Positions 15,928 to 25,005 of a stretch of 64,000 nucleotides of DNA are shown piece by piece. Source of the DNA: Bacillus sp. SJS (lineage in GTDB: Bacteria; Bacillota; Bacilli; Bacillales; Bacillaceae). The stretch spans positions 179,463 to 243,462 of the forward strand of contig NZ_JAQV02000024.1 in the NCBI RefSeq assembly GCF_000732485.2, written 5' to 3'. The position numbers were made by a program, and so were the translations under genes. The notes beneath the pieces are model-generated. The model was not told where the DNA came from, made no database searches, and saw only the letters and a list, made by a program, of their open reading frames with translations. Every line of letters starts with the position of its first letter. Positions within the stretch are counted from its first letter, which is position 1.

Positions 15928-16566
15928 CTACTCCGACTCGTTCGATTCCGTTTTTCTTGAGAAAATAGCATGGGCCTCTTGAATTTCTCCCTTTATCAGT
16001 GACATTTCTTCATCCAGCCTGTAAGCGGCTTCCGCTGCCCGCTTAAGACGAATTCTGATTGCTTCCGGAAAGTTCCCTTTATATTTGTAATTAAGAGAAT
16101 GCTCTACTGTTGCCCAGAAATTCATAGCTAATGTCCGAATCTGAATTTCAATCAGAATCTTCTTTTCGCCGCTGATCGTCTGAACGGGATAATGTGCAAC
16201 GACATGGTAGGATCGGTATCCGCTCTCTTTTTTATGGGAAATATAATCTCTTTCCTCAACAATTTCAAGATCTTTCCGCTTTCTCAGCATGTTTACTACT
16301 GCCCGGATATCATCTGTAAACTGGCACATCATTCTCAGCCCCGCGATATCCTGCATGTCGCTGTGGAGCCGATCCAATTGAATGTTTTTCCGTTTAGCCT
16401 TATCGAGAATACTCGCAATCGGCTTCACTCTCCCCGTCACAAATTCGATAGGAGAATGCGAGCTTTCAAGCTCATATTCTGTTCTTAATCCCTTTAACTT
16501 AACCTTTAATTCGTCAACCGCCTGCTGATACGGAGCCAGGAACAGCTCCCATTCTCTCTCATCCAT
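15928..16566 (-). CDS. yjbM: Small alarmone synthetase (RelQ/SasB)
   Basis: Makes (p)ppGpp from ATP and GDP/GTP. The 212-residue protein is a stand-alone synthetase domain with no hydrolase part: HSPIEFVTGRVKPIASILDK, the AGLRMMCQFTDDI strand, KESGYRSYH and the EIQIRTLAMNFWATVEHSLNYK active-site region. I trimmed the start to the ATG giving MDEREWELF, 8 nt after GGGGG, which fits the family N-terminus. It lies 36 nt upstream of nadF. Confidence 0.92.
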   Translation of the reverse strand: MDEREWELFLAPYQQAVDELKVKLKGLRTEYELESSHSPIEFVTGRVKPIASILDKAKRKNIQLDRLHSDMQDIAGLRMMCQFTDDIRAVVNMLRKRKDLEIVEERDYISHKKESGYRSYHVVAHYPVQTISGEKKILIEIQIRTLAMNFWATVEHSLNYKYKGNFPEAIRIRLKRAAEAAYRLDEEMSLIKGEIQEAHAIFSRKTESNESE

Positions 16567-16608
16567 TTCCATCGCCCCCAGCATGAAATGTTCTCATTCT
16601 TTTTTTGC

Positions 16609-16983
16609 TTAGGTAGCAAACACTTCGGAAACCTTGCCTTCCATTTCCTCTCCGTAATTCGCATTGCCTGCTATGTTCTGAACCAGCTCATCAAGCTCCT
16701 CAAAGAATTGCTCAAGCTCTATTTCATGTTCATTTATGCGAGCCCAAACGGTTAATGAAGCTGTTCTTGCTTTTTCAACCTCTGGCCAATGTGCAGCCGG
16801 AATACTTAAGTATGTAAAATGCTCTGGGTTTTCCAATATGTATACAAATGCGAGGTTATCTGAATCTGCTAAAATTTGTCCTTTAGCCTCCAATTCAGAA
16901 GCCTCGCCGTTATAAGAATTCCCTGTCAGCACCAATTTCTCCTCTTTAACTGACGCTTCCAATACTTCGATTTTATTGTTCAT
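16609..16983 (-). CDS. yjbL: UPF0738 protein YjbL
   Basis: A 124-residue acidic protein without membrane segments, matching YjbL in length and place (between yjbM and yjbK). It contains the conserved-looking YILENPEHFTYLSIPAAHWP. No function is established. AAGGAG precedes the ATG. It is divergent from yjbK, and the gap shows no other feature. Confidence 0.8.
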   Translation of the reverse strand: MNNKIEVLEASVKEEKLVLTGNSYNGEASELEAKGQILADSDNLAFVYILENPEHFTYLSIPAAHWPEVEKARTASLTVWARINEHEIELEQFFEELDELVQNIAGNANYGEEMEGKVSEVFAT

Positions 16984-17152
16984 TTATTAAAACTCCTTCC
17001 AATCCAAAACTACACATCTATTTTACCATACAGTCGCCGCTCTTATAAAATGGAAGCTCCATTCATCCCCGCCGCTTTTCAAACTTTTCTTGATTGCTCT
17101 GGCTGCTTTAAAGAGAGATAATAGAGAAAACATGTAATATTGGAGGATCACC

Positions 17153-17731
17153 ATGGCTCAGCATATCGAAATTGAATTTAAAAACATGCTAACGGAAGAT
17201 GAATTCAGCCGGTTAGCCATCGCATTCAGCTTTAATGAAAAAGATTTTCATGAGCAGGTGAATCATTATTTTGACACCAGCGATTTTCAAATAAAAGAAA
17301 AGAAATCCGCCCTTAGAACCCGCTATAAACATGGAAAGTGGGTGCTTACACTTAAACAGCCAGCGGAAACAGGACTTCTGGAAACCGAGCAAACTTTAAC
17401 AGATGAAGAAGCAGCTTTTCTAATGGAAGAACACCAATTTCCAGCTGGTAGCGTCAAGCACCAGCTTAAATCGCTCGGAATTGCTGATGACGCCATTCGC
17501 TATTTTGGTTCCCTGACAACCTTCCGTGCTGAAAAAAAAGCAGAAAACGGCTTAATCGTTCTTGATCGGAGCCGATACTTATCTATAGAGGACTATGAAT
17601 TGGAATATGAAGCAGACGAAGCTACATCAGGAGAACTGTATTTCAGCAGGCTTCTCGAAATGCATCAGATTCCTGTCCGTGAAACGAAAAATAAGGTTCG
17701 CCGCTTTTATGAACAAAAATATCGAGAATAA
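17153..17731 (+). CDS. yjbK: CYTH-domain protein, putative triphosphatase
   Basis: A 192-residue CYTH domain. The hallmark ExExK is at residues 5-9 (HIEIEFKN), followed by RTRYKHGKWVLTLKQP and EYELEYEAD, which supply metal and triphosphate ligands in the tunnel fold. The family includes triphosphate tunnel phosphatases; the substrate of YjbK is uncertain. GGAGGATC precedes the ATG. It is 15 nt before yjbJ, so probably co-transcribed. Confidence 0.88.
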   Translation: MAQHIEIEFKNMLTEDEFSRLAIAFSFNEKDFHEQVNHYFDTSDFQIKEKKSALRTRYKHGKWVLTLKQPAETGLLETEQTLTDEEAAFLMEEHQFPAGSVKHQLKSLGIADDAIRYFGSLTTFRAEKKAENGLIVLDRSRYLSIEDYELEYEADEATSGELYFSRLLEMHQIPVRETKNKVRRFYEQKYRE

Positions 17732-17746
17732 AGGAGATGACTCCGT

Positions 17747-18379
17747 ATGGAAATAAAACAGTTTCAGACGATGATGGAACTACAGAACCTTCGCTCCCTT
17801 GATTTTCAATCCAATAAACAGACAGAAAGCCAATCAGCCAGCGACATGTTCAGCGACCTGCTTGATACAATGCTCCAATTTTATACCGGAACGCCGCAAG
17901 ATCCGGCATCAGCTCTCCCAAACCAGCAGCGGCCGCTATTTACACAAGCGCTCCCTTCCTTAGATGAAATCAAAGCATCTTCTGTAAAACTTCCATCAGG
18001 CCCCGCTTCTATTGAGACGATTATTTCAGAGGCTTCTGAAGCGTATGGCGTGGACCCTAAATTGATTCGATCCGTCATTAAACAGGAATCCAATTACAAT
18101 CCGAATGCTGAAAGCGGAGCAGGAGCCATGGGATTGATGCAGCTAATGCCTGCGACAGCAAAAGGACTTGGAGTCGAAAATCCTTTTGACCCAAGGGACA
18201 ATGTTATGGGCGGAACGAAATACTTACAACAGATGCTTGCCAAGTACGATGGAGACGTCAAACTCGCTCTTGCAGCTTATAATGCCGGACCTGGAAACGT
18301 GGATAAGTACGGTGGGATTCCTCCATTTAAAGAAACACGAAATTATGTCGAGAAAATTTCAGCATCTTATTTTGCCTAG
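17747..18379 (+). CDS. yjbJ: Lytic transglycosylase (SLT domain)
   Basis: A 210-residue protein with a disordered Gln/Ser/Pro-rich N-terminal half and an SLT catalytic domain (about 95-205). The catalytic Glu is in [19 protein letters not shown], followed by [13 protein letters not shown] and [12 protein letters not shown]. It should cleave peptidoglycan glycan strands to 1,6-anhydro ends; B. subtilis CwlQ (YjbJ) does this. No signal peptide is visible, as in CwlQ. AAGGAG precedes the ATG. Confidence 0.9.
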   Translation: MEIKQFQTMMELQNLRSLDFQSNKQTESQSASDMFSDLLDTMLQFYTGTPQDPASALPNQQRPLFTQALPSLDEIKASSVKLPSGPASIETIISEASEAYGVDPKLIRSVIKQESNYNPNAESGAGAMGLMQLMPATAKGLGVENPFDPRDNVMGGTKYLQQMLAKYDGDVKLALAAYNAGPGNVDKYGGIPPFKETRNYVEKISASYFA

Positions 18380-18380
18380 G

Positions 18381-18411
18381 CAAATCAGTCCATTGCGGAC
18401 TGATTTTTTTA
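18381..18411 (+). terminator. Terminator of yjbK-yjbJ
   Basis: AAATCAGTCC pairs with GGACTGATTT and is followed by TTTT. Confidence 0.85.
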
Positions 18412-18451
18412 TGGGAAAATGGATTTTTAAATAAAACTCAGAGCGATTTGT

Positions 18452-18480
18452 TTGAGATATATGAATCTCATTGTTAAAAT
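18452..18480 (+). promoter_or_regulatory. Sigma-A promoter of yjbI-yjbH
   Basis: TTGAGA, a 17-nt spacer and TAAAAT, about 118 nt before the yjbI start. Confidence 0.5.
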
Positions 18481-18597
18481 AAGTTTATTACATGAGCAGG
18501 ACAGAGCTAAAAACCCTGGCATATCACGACTGAACACACTTATTTAAGAATAATCTTACTCAGTTTGAAGAGAATTTAAGATAAAGGAGTTATCAAC

Positions 18598-19008
18598 ATG
18601 GCAGAATCTTTTACAACTCCGTATGAAGCGATTGGAAAAGAGCTTCTTTCCCAGCTTGTTGATGCTTTTTATTCCAATGTAGGAAAACATCCCTTGCTGT
18701 CACCTATTTTTCCTAACGAATTAAGCGAAACAGCAAGAAAGCAGAAACAATTTATGACTCAATACTTAGGCGGTCCCTCTTTATATACGGATGAGCATGG
18801 TCATCCAATGCTGAGAGCGCGGCACCTGCCCTTTCCTATAACAGAAGACCGAGCGGAAGCCTGGCTGGATTGTATGGACAAAGCAATGGACGAGGTTGGA
18901 CTAGAGGGAGATATTCGAAATTTCCTTTTCGAGCGGCTTACATTAACGGCGCATCATATGGTGAATACTCCAGGCAGTGCGCTCGATAAGAAAGGAGAAT
19001 GGAATTAA
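18598..19008 (+). CDS. yjbI: Group II truncated haemoglobin
   Basis: A 136-residue 2-on-2 globin (thiol management oxidoreductase family). [20 protein letters not shown] carries the B10 Tyr, and the C-terminal [14 protein letters not shown] carries helix H with histidines. In B. subtilis YjbI binds oxygen tightly and is co-transcribed with yjbH; it has been tied to oxidative protection of membrane proteins. The stop codon overlaps the yjbH start (TAATG), so they are coupled. Confidence 0.92.
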   Translation: MAESFTTPYEAIGKELLSQLVDAFYSNVGKHPLLSPIFPNELSETARKQKQFMTQYLGGPSLYTDEHGHPMLRARHLPFPITEDRAEAWLDCMDKAMDEVGLEGDIRNFLFERLTLTAHHMVNTPGSALDKKGEWN

Positions 19009-19883
19009 TGCCTTATGGCGAGAAAAAGAATATCGGGCATTTTTTCTCCCATTGCCACGGCAATGCAAAGAAACCGCTTGAAATATATTTGTTCGTCGAC
19101 CCTCTTTGTCCTGAGTGCTGGGCGCTTGAGCCCATAATTAAAAAATTGCTGATGAGATACGGACGCTTCTTTACACTGAAGCATATTATCAGCGGAAATC
19201 TGGCATCTTTAAATGCCATTAAAATGAAACGCCCTGAGAACATGGCAGCTTCCTGGGACAGCACTGCATGCCGCACTGGAATGTCATGCGACGGATCAAT
19301 CTGGTTTGATAATCCAATCTCCTCTGCTTATGCACCTTCTGTTGCGATAAAAGCAGCAGAGCTGCAAGGGAGGAAATCCGGCATCCGATTCCTCCGCAAG
19401 CTGCAGGAAGTCCTTTTCACTGAAAAGCAGGATGTCTCAGATGAAAAAGTGCTTATTGAAATTGCGGGTATTACCGGTCTTGATAAAGATGAATTCATTA
19501 AGGACCTTCACTCTGAGAGCGCCGTAAAGGCTCTGCAATGCGATATGAAAATAACTGCAGAGATGGAAGTCAGCGAAATGCCTACCATTGCATTCTTCAA
19601 TGAACGGGTAGAAGAAGAAGGCTTGAAAATCGCCGGCTATTATCCATATGAAATGTACGAAGAAGTGCTGTTCGAAATGCTCGGCGAAACCCCGCCGCCA
19701 TCCGAACCGCCTCCGCTGCAGGTATTCCTATCTTACTTCCGATTCGTCGCTTCTAAAGAAATCGCTCTGGTTTACAACATGAGCATTGAAGAAGCCGAGC
19801 GTGAAATGAAAAAATATCAGCTTGCACAAAAAGTAGAAAAAGTGCCCGTCAAGCACGGAACGTTCTGGAGAGCATTAGACTGA
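19008..19883 (+). CDS. yjbH: Spx-degradation adaptor YjbH (SpxH)
   Basis: A 291-residue DsbA-like thioredoxin-fold adaptor that hands Spx to ClpXP. The CPEC motif sits at about residues 34-37 ([13 protein letters not shown]), and a histidine/cysteine-rich N-terminus (HFFSHCHG) precedes it as in the redox-sensitive B. subtilis protein. I use the ATG that overlaps the yjbI stop, because AAAGGAG is 10 nt before it, rather than the ATG three codons earlier. Its target gene spx is in the same window. Confidence 0.92.
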   Translation: MPYGEKKNIGHFFSHCHGNAKKPLEIYLFVDPLCPECWALEPIIKKLLMRYGRFFTLKHIISGNLASLNAIKMKRPENMAASWDSTACRTGMSCDGSIWFDNPISSAYAPSVAIKAAELQGRKSGIRFLRKLQEVLFTEKQDVSDEKVLIEIAGITGLDKDEFIKDLHSESAVKALQCDMKITAEMEVSEMPTIAFFNERVEEEGLKIAGYYPYEMYEEVLFEMLGETPPPSEPPPLQVFLSYFRFVASKEIALVYNMSIEEAEREMKKYQLAQKVEKVPVKHGTFWRALD

Positions 19884-19922
19884 AAAACCGCCATCCCCTT
19901 TGAGGATTTGGCGGTTTTTTTG
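19883..19922 (+). terminator. Terminator of yjbI-yjbH
   Basis: AAAAACCGCCA pairs with TGGCGGTTTTTTT, overlapping the end of yjbH. Confidence 0.9.
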
Positions 19923-19956
19923 GTTGCTGGTGGACGGTGATGGGGGTGTGACTTGT

Positions 19957-20356
19957 TTTCTGGCCGTTCCGTGACTTATTCTGGCCGTTCTCCACTCCTA
20001 TTTAACCGTCCGTTTTTTTCTGTCCAACCTGCACCGTTTTCTGGCCGTTCCCAGTCATTATCTGTCCGTTCCGCCTCTTATTCTGGCCGTTCTCCGATCT
20101 TATTTAGCCGATGGATTTTTTCTGTCCAATCGACCTGGTTTTCTGGCCGTTCCCGGGCATTATCTGTCCGTTCTCCACCCTTATTTAGCCGATGGATATT
20201 TTCTGTCCAACCGACGTGGTTTTCTGGCCGTTCACAGGCATTATCTGTCCATTCCGCCTCTTATCCTGGCCGTTCCTCATTTCAATTTAGCCGTACATTT
20301 TTCCTGTCCACCAGACCTGGTTTTCTAACCATTCTCCAAAACATTCTGTCCGATTG
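19957..20356. repeat. 21-nt-phased CTGGCCGTTC repeat array
   Basis: The CC of the core falls at 19964, 19985, 20006, 20024, 20045, 20066, 20087, 20108, 20126, 20147, 20168, 20189, 20207, 20228, 20249, 20270, 20291, 20308, 20329 and 20350. Steps are 21 nt except four short steps (18, 18, 18 and 17) that always follow the TAGCCG/AACCG variant and lead to CTGTCCA. Core variants are GGCCGTTC, GTCCGTTC, AGCCGATGG and GTCCAACC. The array fills the gap between yjbH and a convergent membrane-protein gene. A plus-strand open frame through it is discussed under rejected items. Confidence 0.88.
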
Positions 20357-20412
20357 CAGTTAGCCCTACCCAATACTTAGGCATATTCGATTGCTTCTTT
20401 ACTAAATTTTTC

Positions 20413-21012
20413 TTATGTACAAACAATATAATACCAATGCTCATGGACTTTTCTTCGTTCTAAAAAATCAGCTTGGACATCTTCTTCAGAAGGTGGAGTT
20501 CCGTCCGGAGAATACACATAACCAGAAAAATTATCTAAGACGCCTCGGACCGTAAAGAATAGCACTTTATCTCCAGCTTTTATTATTTCATTGCCATCTG
20601 ACAAAAATTGATTTCCTTTTAAAGAGTATGAGTATACGCTTTCTTTTGCTTTCACTAATTCCCCATCATAGTAAGAATGAATTGCCTCCATTCTCGCATT
20701 GTATTTAATGGAAAATTCCGCATACTGGATCATACAATTGAACGGATTAAAGAAAATTAAAGCAAGGATTAGGGCGTTCAGCATAAGCGGCAGAAAGCTT
20801 TGAACTTTATTCTCTTTAACCCTTTTCACACTATAGCGAATCGTGAAAAACAGCATGATGATAGCACCGAGCACAATAATTAAAATACCAGGGAACAGCA
20901 CGGTCATGGAAAAAATAAAGCTTGAAAAGAATACACCAAGTATCTGAAACACAATAACCATAATGATCCCTATTATTAATGGAACATATATTTTATTTCT
21001 CTCTTTACTCAT
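20413..21012 (-). CDS. Membrane protein of unknown function
   Basis: A 199-residue protein with three N-terminal hydrophobic helices (about 8-28, 34-57 and 72-92) and a soluble C-terminal half (about 95-199) with many Tyr and acidic residues, e.g. SYYDGELVKAKESVYSYSLK. AAGGAG precedes the ATG by 11 nt. I do not recognise the family, and it has no equivalent at this place in B. subtilis, so it is probably a local gain. The extracytoplasmic or cytoplasmic side of the tail cannot be told from sequence alone. Confidence 0.7.
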   Translation of the reverse strand: MSKERNKIYVPLIIGIIMVIVFQILGVFFSSFIFSMTVLFPGILIIVLGAIIMLFFTIRYSVKRVKENKVQSFLPLMLNALILALIFFNPFNCMIQYAEFSIKYNARMEAIHSYYDGELVKAKESVYSYSLKGNQFLSDGNEIIKAGDKVLFFTVRGVLDNFSGYVYSPDGTPPSEEDVQADFLERRKVHEHWYYIVCT

Positions 21013-21100
21013 CCAATCGAATCTCCTTACATAATTTGTATAGCCAGTTTACCATATTTCCTCAAATCTATTTGTAACCGCTTACTTTATTAAATAAATT

Positions 21101-21223
21101 AAAAAAGACCATGCCGGGATAAGCATGGTCTCTTCTTGTATGTCTTAACGACAACAAAGGGGATGGGAGAAATTTTTCACGGTCAAACAAAGGGGTAAAT
21201 GTTTGTTATGTGATCAATTTCAC
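21101..21223 (-). ncRNA. roxS: RoxS/RsaE-type regulatory small RNA
   Basis: The minus strand encodes about 120 nt with the two C-rich unpaired motifs characteristic of RsaE/RoxS: ACCCCTTTGTTTGACC and, after GTGAAAAATTTCTCCC, ATCCCCTTTGTTG. These pair with ribosome binding sites of respiratory and central-metabolism mRNAs in Staphylococcus and Bacillus. The 5' end follows a consensus promoter with a Rex-like operator, and the 3' end is a hairpin AGACCATGC/GCATGGTCT running into TTTTT. Its place between yjbH and pepF agrees with what I know of B. subtilis RoxS. The family call is from memory of the motif, without a covariance search. Confidence 0.88.
21106..21131 (-). terminator. Terminator of the RoxS-type RNA
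   Basis: AGACCATGC pairs with GCATGGTCT; TTTTTT follows on the minus strand. Confidence 0.88.
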
Positions 21224-21259
21224 ACCCTGAGTATATCAGAATATGTCGAGTTTTGACAA
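21209..21259 (-). promoter_or_regulatory. RoxS promoter with Rex-like operator
   Basis: Minus strand: TTGTCA (-35), 18 nt, TATACT (-10), then a start near 21223. The palindrome TGTGAAATTGATCACA lies over the start, matching the TGTGA-N6-TCACA form bound by Rex (and by Fnr/CRP-family proteins). In B. subtilis roxS is repressed by Rex and activated by ResD, which supports the Rex reading. The -35 lies in TTTTGACAAG, which also reads TTGACA on the plus strand. Confidence 0.72.
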
Positions 21260-21343
21260 GTACTTAGTTCTTAATTCACAATTTCGTCACATACATATTT
21301 TATCATCTACCTTCATATACAGAAGGACGGGGGTGGTTCCAAG

Positions 21344-21517
21344 ATGAATCCAATCATAATTACTGGGATGATCCTTCTTTTTGGAGGGGCATTCTTCCTT
21401 CAAATTCTGGGTCTGATGAATATGATTCCGGTCATCCTCTCTTCTCTCATTCTTTTTGTTATCATCGTGAGCGGTATTTATGGGATGACGCGCAAAAAAA
21501 CATTTAAAGGATTTTAA
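21344..21517 (+). CDS. Small hydrophobic membrane protein
   Basis: A 57-residue protein with two hydrophobic helices (about 3-24 and 27-47) and a basic tail (TRKKTFKGF). GGGGGTGG lies about 9 nt before the ATG. It was found by reading the gap between RoxS and pepF and is preceded by a TTGACA shared with the divergent RoxS promoter. No function is known to me. Confidence 0.65.
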   Translation: MNPIIITGMILLFGGAFFLQILGLMNMIPVILSSLILFVIIVSGIYGMTRKKTFKGF

Positions 21518-21558
21518 CTGCAGGGATTCCGCTCCGCAATTCCAAAACATGCCTAAAG

Positions 21559-21594
21559 AGAAAGCCGCTCCGTGATTAAAGGAGCGGCCTTTCG
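21559..21594. terminator. Bidirectional terminator between the small membrane gene and pepF
   Basis: GAAAGCCGCTCC pairs with GGAGCGGCCTTTC around a 9-nt loop. Confidence 0.85.
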
Positions 21595-21596
21595 CT

Positions 21597-23414
21597 TTAT
21601 TCGTTCATTAATTTCTCGAGCTCGTTCAGCTTTTCTTCAAATACTTTGCACGCTTCTTCTACCGGCTGGGATGATGTCATATCAACCCCTGCCTTTTTCA
21701 GAACTTCAATCGGATAATCCGAGCTGCCTGCACTTAGGAATTCAATGTAGCGTTTTACTGCAGGCTCTCCCTCTTCAAGAATCTGCTTGCTGAGGGCAGC
21801 GGCAGCGCTAAAGCCAGTTGCGTACTGATATACATAGTAATTGTAGTAGAAATGAGGAATCCTTGCCCATTCCAAGCCGATTTCTTCATCCACGACAATG
21901 TTCTCACCGTAATATTTTTTGTTTAAATCGTAGTACATTTTCGTCAAAAGCTCTGGTGTCAGCGGCTCACCGTCCTGTGAACGTTTGTGAATAGCATGTT
22001 CAAATTCAGCAAACATGGTTTGACGGAATACAGTGCCTCTGAATCCATCGAGATAGTTATTCAGCAAGTACATCCGCTTCTTCTTGTCATCAATCGTTTT
22101 CAGCATATAATCATTCAGCAATGCCTCATTCGTTGTTGAAGCCACTTCTGCGACAAAGATTGAATAATCGCCGTAAGGATAAGGCTGATTTTTTCTTGTG
22201 TAATAGCTGTGAACGGAATGGCCGAATTCATGAGCCAGCGTAAACAGGTTGTTCACATTATCCTGCCAGTTCATCAAAATGTAAGGGTTCGTTCCATACG
22301 TGCCTGAAGAGTACGCGCCACTTCGTTTTCCTTTGTTTTCATGAACATCGACCCAGCGGTTTTCAAAGCCCTCTTTCAAAATATCCAAATAATTTTCACC
22401 AAGCGGTGCGAGTCCTTTTAACAGATAATCCTTTGCTTCTTTATAAGGAATCTCCATCTTTGTGTTTTGGACAAGCGGTGTGTAAAGATCATACATGTGA
22501 ACCTCATCAAGGTTTAGGGCTTTTTTACGAAGTTCTACGTAACGCTGCAGCAAATGCAAATTTTTCTCTACAGTTGAAACGAGGTTATCATATACCTCTT
22601 CAGGAATATTATTGCTGCTTAGTGCCGCTTCTCTTGCTGAGCTGTATTTTCTTGCAGTTGCATAGAAGTTATCTTTTTTTACTGCACCGGACAGTGTGCT
22701 TGCCAGCGTGTTTTTGAATTTTCCATACGTATCATAAACCGCTTTAAACGCATCGTGCCTTACCCGGCGGTCTTCACTCTCCATAAATGTGATAAAACGG
22801 CCGTGTGTAACTTCCACCTCTTCCCCGTTTTCATCTTTGATCGCAGGGAATTCCATATCTGCATTATTTAGCTTGCCGAAAATATCGCTCGAAGCTCTAA
22901 GTGCTTCTGTTGCCTGTGCTAGCAGAGCCTCTTGCTCAGCAGACAAAACGTGGGGACGTTCACGGTTGATTTCCTCTAGGGCGTGACGGTAAAGGCTCAA
23001 GCTTTCGCTTTCCTCCACATATTGTTTCAGTGTTCCTTCATCCATAGCTAGAATCTCAGGAACCATGTAGGACGAAATGCTGGACGCTTCTGTATAAAGA
23101 CTTGCTGCTCTGTCATTTAATGCCTGGTACAGTGAATTACCCGTATCCTGATCGTATCTCATGTGTGCATATGTATATAATTTTCCAAGGCGCTCCGTAA
23201 CTGAATCCTGATAGGAGAGACCTTCATATAAAGTTTGAGCAGAATCTCCAAGCTTCCCTTGATAGTCCGCAATTTTAGGAATAGCTGTTTTTAATTCCGC
23301 AAACTCCTTCTCCCAAGCCTCATCGGTTGCGAAAATGTCTTCCAGTCTCCATGTATCCTCTACCGCAATATCGCTTCTTAGCGGCAATTTTTTTACTGTT
23401 TGCTGTTCTGACAT
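21597..23414 (-). CDS. pepF: Oligoendopeptidase F
   Basis: A 605-residue M3-family zinc peptidase that cuts oligopeptides of about 7-17 residues in the cytosol. The catalytic site is LAHEFGHSVHSYYTRKN (HExxH), with the third ligand Glu in FVAEVASTTNEALL. The N-terminal helical lid region is full length. It is in the place of B. subtilis yjbG, next to coiA. GGGGGA precedes the ATG. Together with OppABCDF encoded in this window it would supply amino acids from imported peptides. Confidence 0.93.
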   Translation of the reverse strand: MSEQQTVKKLPLRSDIAVEDTWRLEDIFATDEAWEKEFAELKTAIPKIADYQGKLGDSAQTLYEGLSYQDSVTERLGKLYTYAHMRYDQDTGNSLYQALNDRAASLYTEASSISSYMVPEILAMDEGTLKQYVEESESLSLYRHALEEINRERPHVLSAEQEALLAQATEALRASSDIFGKLNNADMEFPAIKDENGEEVEVTHGRFITFMESEDRRVRHDAFKAVYDTYGKFKNTLASTLSGAVKKDNFYATARKYSSAREAALSSNNIPEEVYDNLVSTVEKNLHLLQRYVELRKKALNLDEVHMYDLYTPLVQNTKMEIPYKEAKDYLLKGLAPLGENYLDILKEGFENRWVDVHENKGKRSGAYSSGTYGTNPYILMNWQDNVNNLFTLAHEFGHSVHSYYTRKNQPYPYGDYSIFVAEVASTTNEALLNDYMLKTIDDKKKRMYLLNNYLDGFRGTVFRQTMFAEFEHAIHKRSQDGEPLTPELLTKMYYDLNKKYYGENIVVDEEIGLEWARIPHFYYNYYVYQYATGFSAAAALSKQILEEGEPAVKRYIEFLSAGSSDYPIEVLKKAGVDMTSSQPVEEACKVFEEKLNELEKLMNE

Positions 23415-23508
23415 GTCTTTTCCCCCTTATCCATACTTAAGCTGAAATCAGCCTTAAACTCATCTTGTCTAAATTTTCTTATGAAGTCAATTGATTTGCC
23501 GTACATGC

Positions 23509-24681
23509 CTATAGGTTATGCTCAAGTGCTGAAATTAGCCTGAAAAATTCACAATCCTCATGCAAAACGTCCGTTATTTTGGATGACCACCTGATTGGTG
23601 CAAGTGTATATATGTTGTTTTTCTCCGTCCATGTTAAAAATCCTGCTTGCATCAGCCTATTTCCCAATTCATAAAGGATTTCTTCAATTGAAGGACTAAT
23701 GGTCTGAAGACTGCGCCTTTTAATATGCCCTTCCGACTCGAGGAAAGAGAAATAACGGACCACTTCTTGTTTGGAAAAACCAGGACGGGTCTCTGCCCAT
23801 AATAGGAGCCATGTTTTCCAAACATATGGCTCTGTTTCAATGGCAAAGTCAAATTGCGCTGGCATGAAAACGATAGGAGGGATAAGAGATAATGGAAGTC
23901 GCTTTTTCAAATAAAGCACCTTCTGCAGGGAGGTTACTTGTTTTGAAGGAGGATATTTTCTATATTTAAGGACCTTGCTTTGGAGCCAGCTGACTGGATA
24001 TCCGCTTGGAGCAGAGCACTTGTGCGGAGCCAGAGAATCCATGCTTAGTTCCATCACTTCGGCTTTTGCATGAAAAATCTGCTTAGAAATAGGGAAGAAT
24101 CCGGATAATCTTAGGAGCTGCTTATTTTCCGGGCAATAATACAAGAGGTAGGGAAGCGATGAATAGGGGAAATTTTTGATGAAGAACCAGTGGAAGGCAT
24201 TTAGACGATACTCAGAAGCTCCCGTTCGATGAAGCTGATTCGAACCGAGAATCCAGACCGGTTCTATCTTAAGACTCTGATAGCCCCTGCTCCGGCGGAT
24301 TACCTGTTCATGGGGAATGGACGAGCATTGGTATTCAATTGCATACTTCTTCTTATTAAACGTCAGCATCATATCCGGCCGCTGCCGGATTTCCGGGAGA
24401 TACGGCTCCAGCTCCGCCTCCCCTTCTTGTTTCAGCCTGTCGAACAGCTGCTGCTTTCCAAGCAAGTGCCGTTCACTCTCCGGCTCCACCTCATAATGAC
24501 AGGCTGTTTTTTTACGATGAGCAAAATGATACCTCTTTACCGTACCAAGCTTAAGCTCTACGCTCTGCCTGCAAGCTGGACAGTAAAATAATTCGGTACT
24601 CCGAAGCTGATCCAGCTCCTCGAATGAATAAACCTTGTTTAGTAAAGAAAATGCACCTGATTCAGTTAAAGACGTAAGCAC
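23509..24681 (-). CDS. coiA: Competence protein CoiA
   Basis: A 390-residue protein with an N-terminal zinc-finger-like part (YCPACRQSVELKLGTVKRYH) and a nuclease-like domain (DMMLTFNKKKYAIEYQCSSI, with the D...E-x-Q pattern of a PD-(D/E)XK fold). CoiA acts in processing or recombination of incoming transforming DNA and belongs to the late competence regulon. The GTG start has AAGGAGG 7 nt upstream. Its presence with comZ, mecA and spx suggests a competence system, though the uptake genes are outside the window. Confidence 0.88.
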   Translation of the reverse strand: MLTSLTESGAFSLLNKVYSFEELDQLRSTELFYCPACRQSVELKLGTVKRYHFAHRKKTACHYEVEPESERHLLGKQQLFDRLKQEGEAELEPYLPEIRQRPDMMLTFNKKKYAIEYQCSSIPHEQVIRRSRGYQSLKIEPVWILGSNQLHRTGASEYRLNAFHWFFIKNFPYSSLPYLLYYCPENKQLLRLSGFFPISKQIFHAKAEVMELSMDSLAPHKCSAPSGYPVSWLQSKVLKYRKYPPSKQVTSLQKVLYLKKRLPLSLIPPIVFMPAQFDFAIETEPYVWKTWLLLWAETRPGFSKQEVVRYFSFLESEGHIKRRSLQTISPSIEEILYELGNRLMQAGFLTWTEKNNIYTLAPIRWSSKITDVLHEDCEFFRLISALEHNL

Positions 24682-24954
24682 AATCCTTCCTCCTTATAAA
24701 TAGAATGCAACTACCCTTTCTCCATGTGTTTAGGCGAATCCTTCTTATATGAGAAGATTGAATTTTCGGGGTTGAAAAGGGGATTATCAGCGGTTAAAAG
24801 TCGGTATTCAAAGGCAGAGACCAAGCAGCTAGGTAACGATGCAGGTCCTTTTGGCTGGAAATAAGAAAAATATCGAAGTAGCTGGGAAGGCCATGTTTCC
24901 AGCATGAACCACAATCAAAGTGGCTCAGTTCATGAGACCGGGAAACGAAAACCA
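24682..24954. other. coiA upstream region, no further gene seen
   Basis: About 270 nt before coiA. I see no convincing coding frame. On the minus strand CCTTTTCAACCCCGAAAATT and the following TCTT are the closest approach to ComK boxes (AAAA-N5-TTTT), but the match is incomplete. Confidence 0.4.
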
Positions 24955-24993
24955 TAAAAAAAGACTAACCCTTTATGGATTAGTCTTTTTCCT
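24955..24993 (-). terminator. Terminator of cls
   Basis: AAAAAGACTAA pairs with TTAGTCTTTTT; the minus strand continues into T-runs. Confidence 0.88.
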
Positions 24994-25005
24994 ATATGCC
25001 CAACC

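Noticed and set aside
19953..20363. An open frame of 136 codons with a heptapeptide pattern (SGRS repeats) on the plus strand
   Set aside because: The heptapeptide follows from a 21-nt period being divisible by three; any stop-free unit gives a long frame. There is no good ribosome binding site, and sister arrays with 19-nt slips cannot keep a frame.
24711..24914. Minus-strand frame upstream of coiA
   Set aside because: No start signal and no protein-like pattern; it overlaps the probable coiA promoter.
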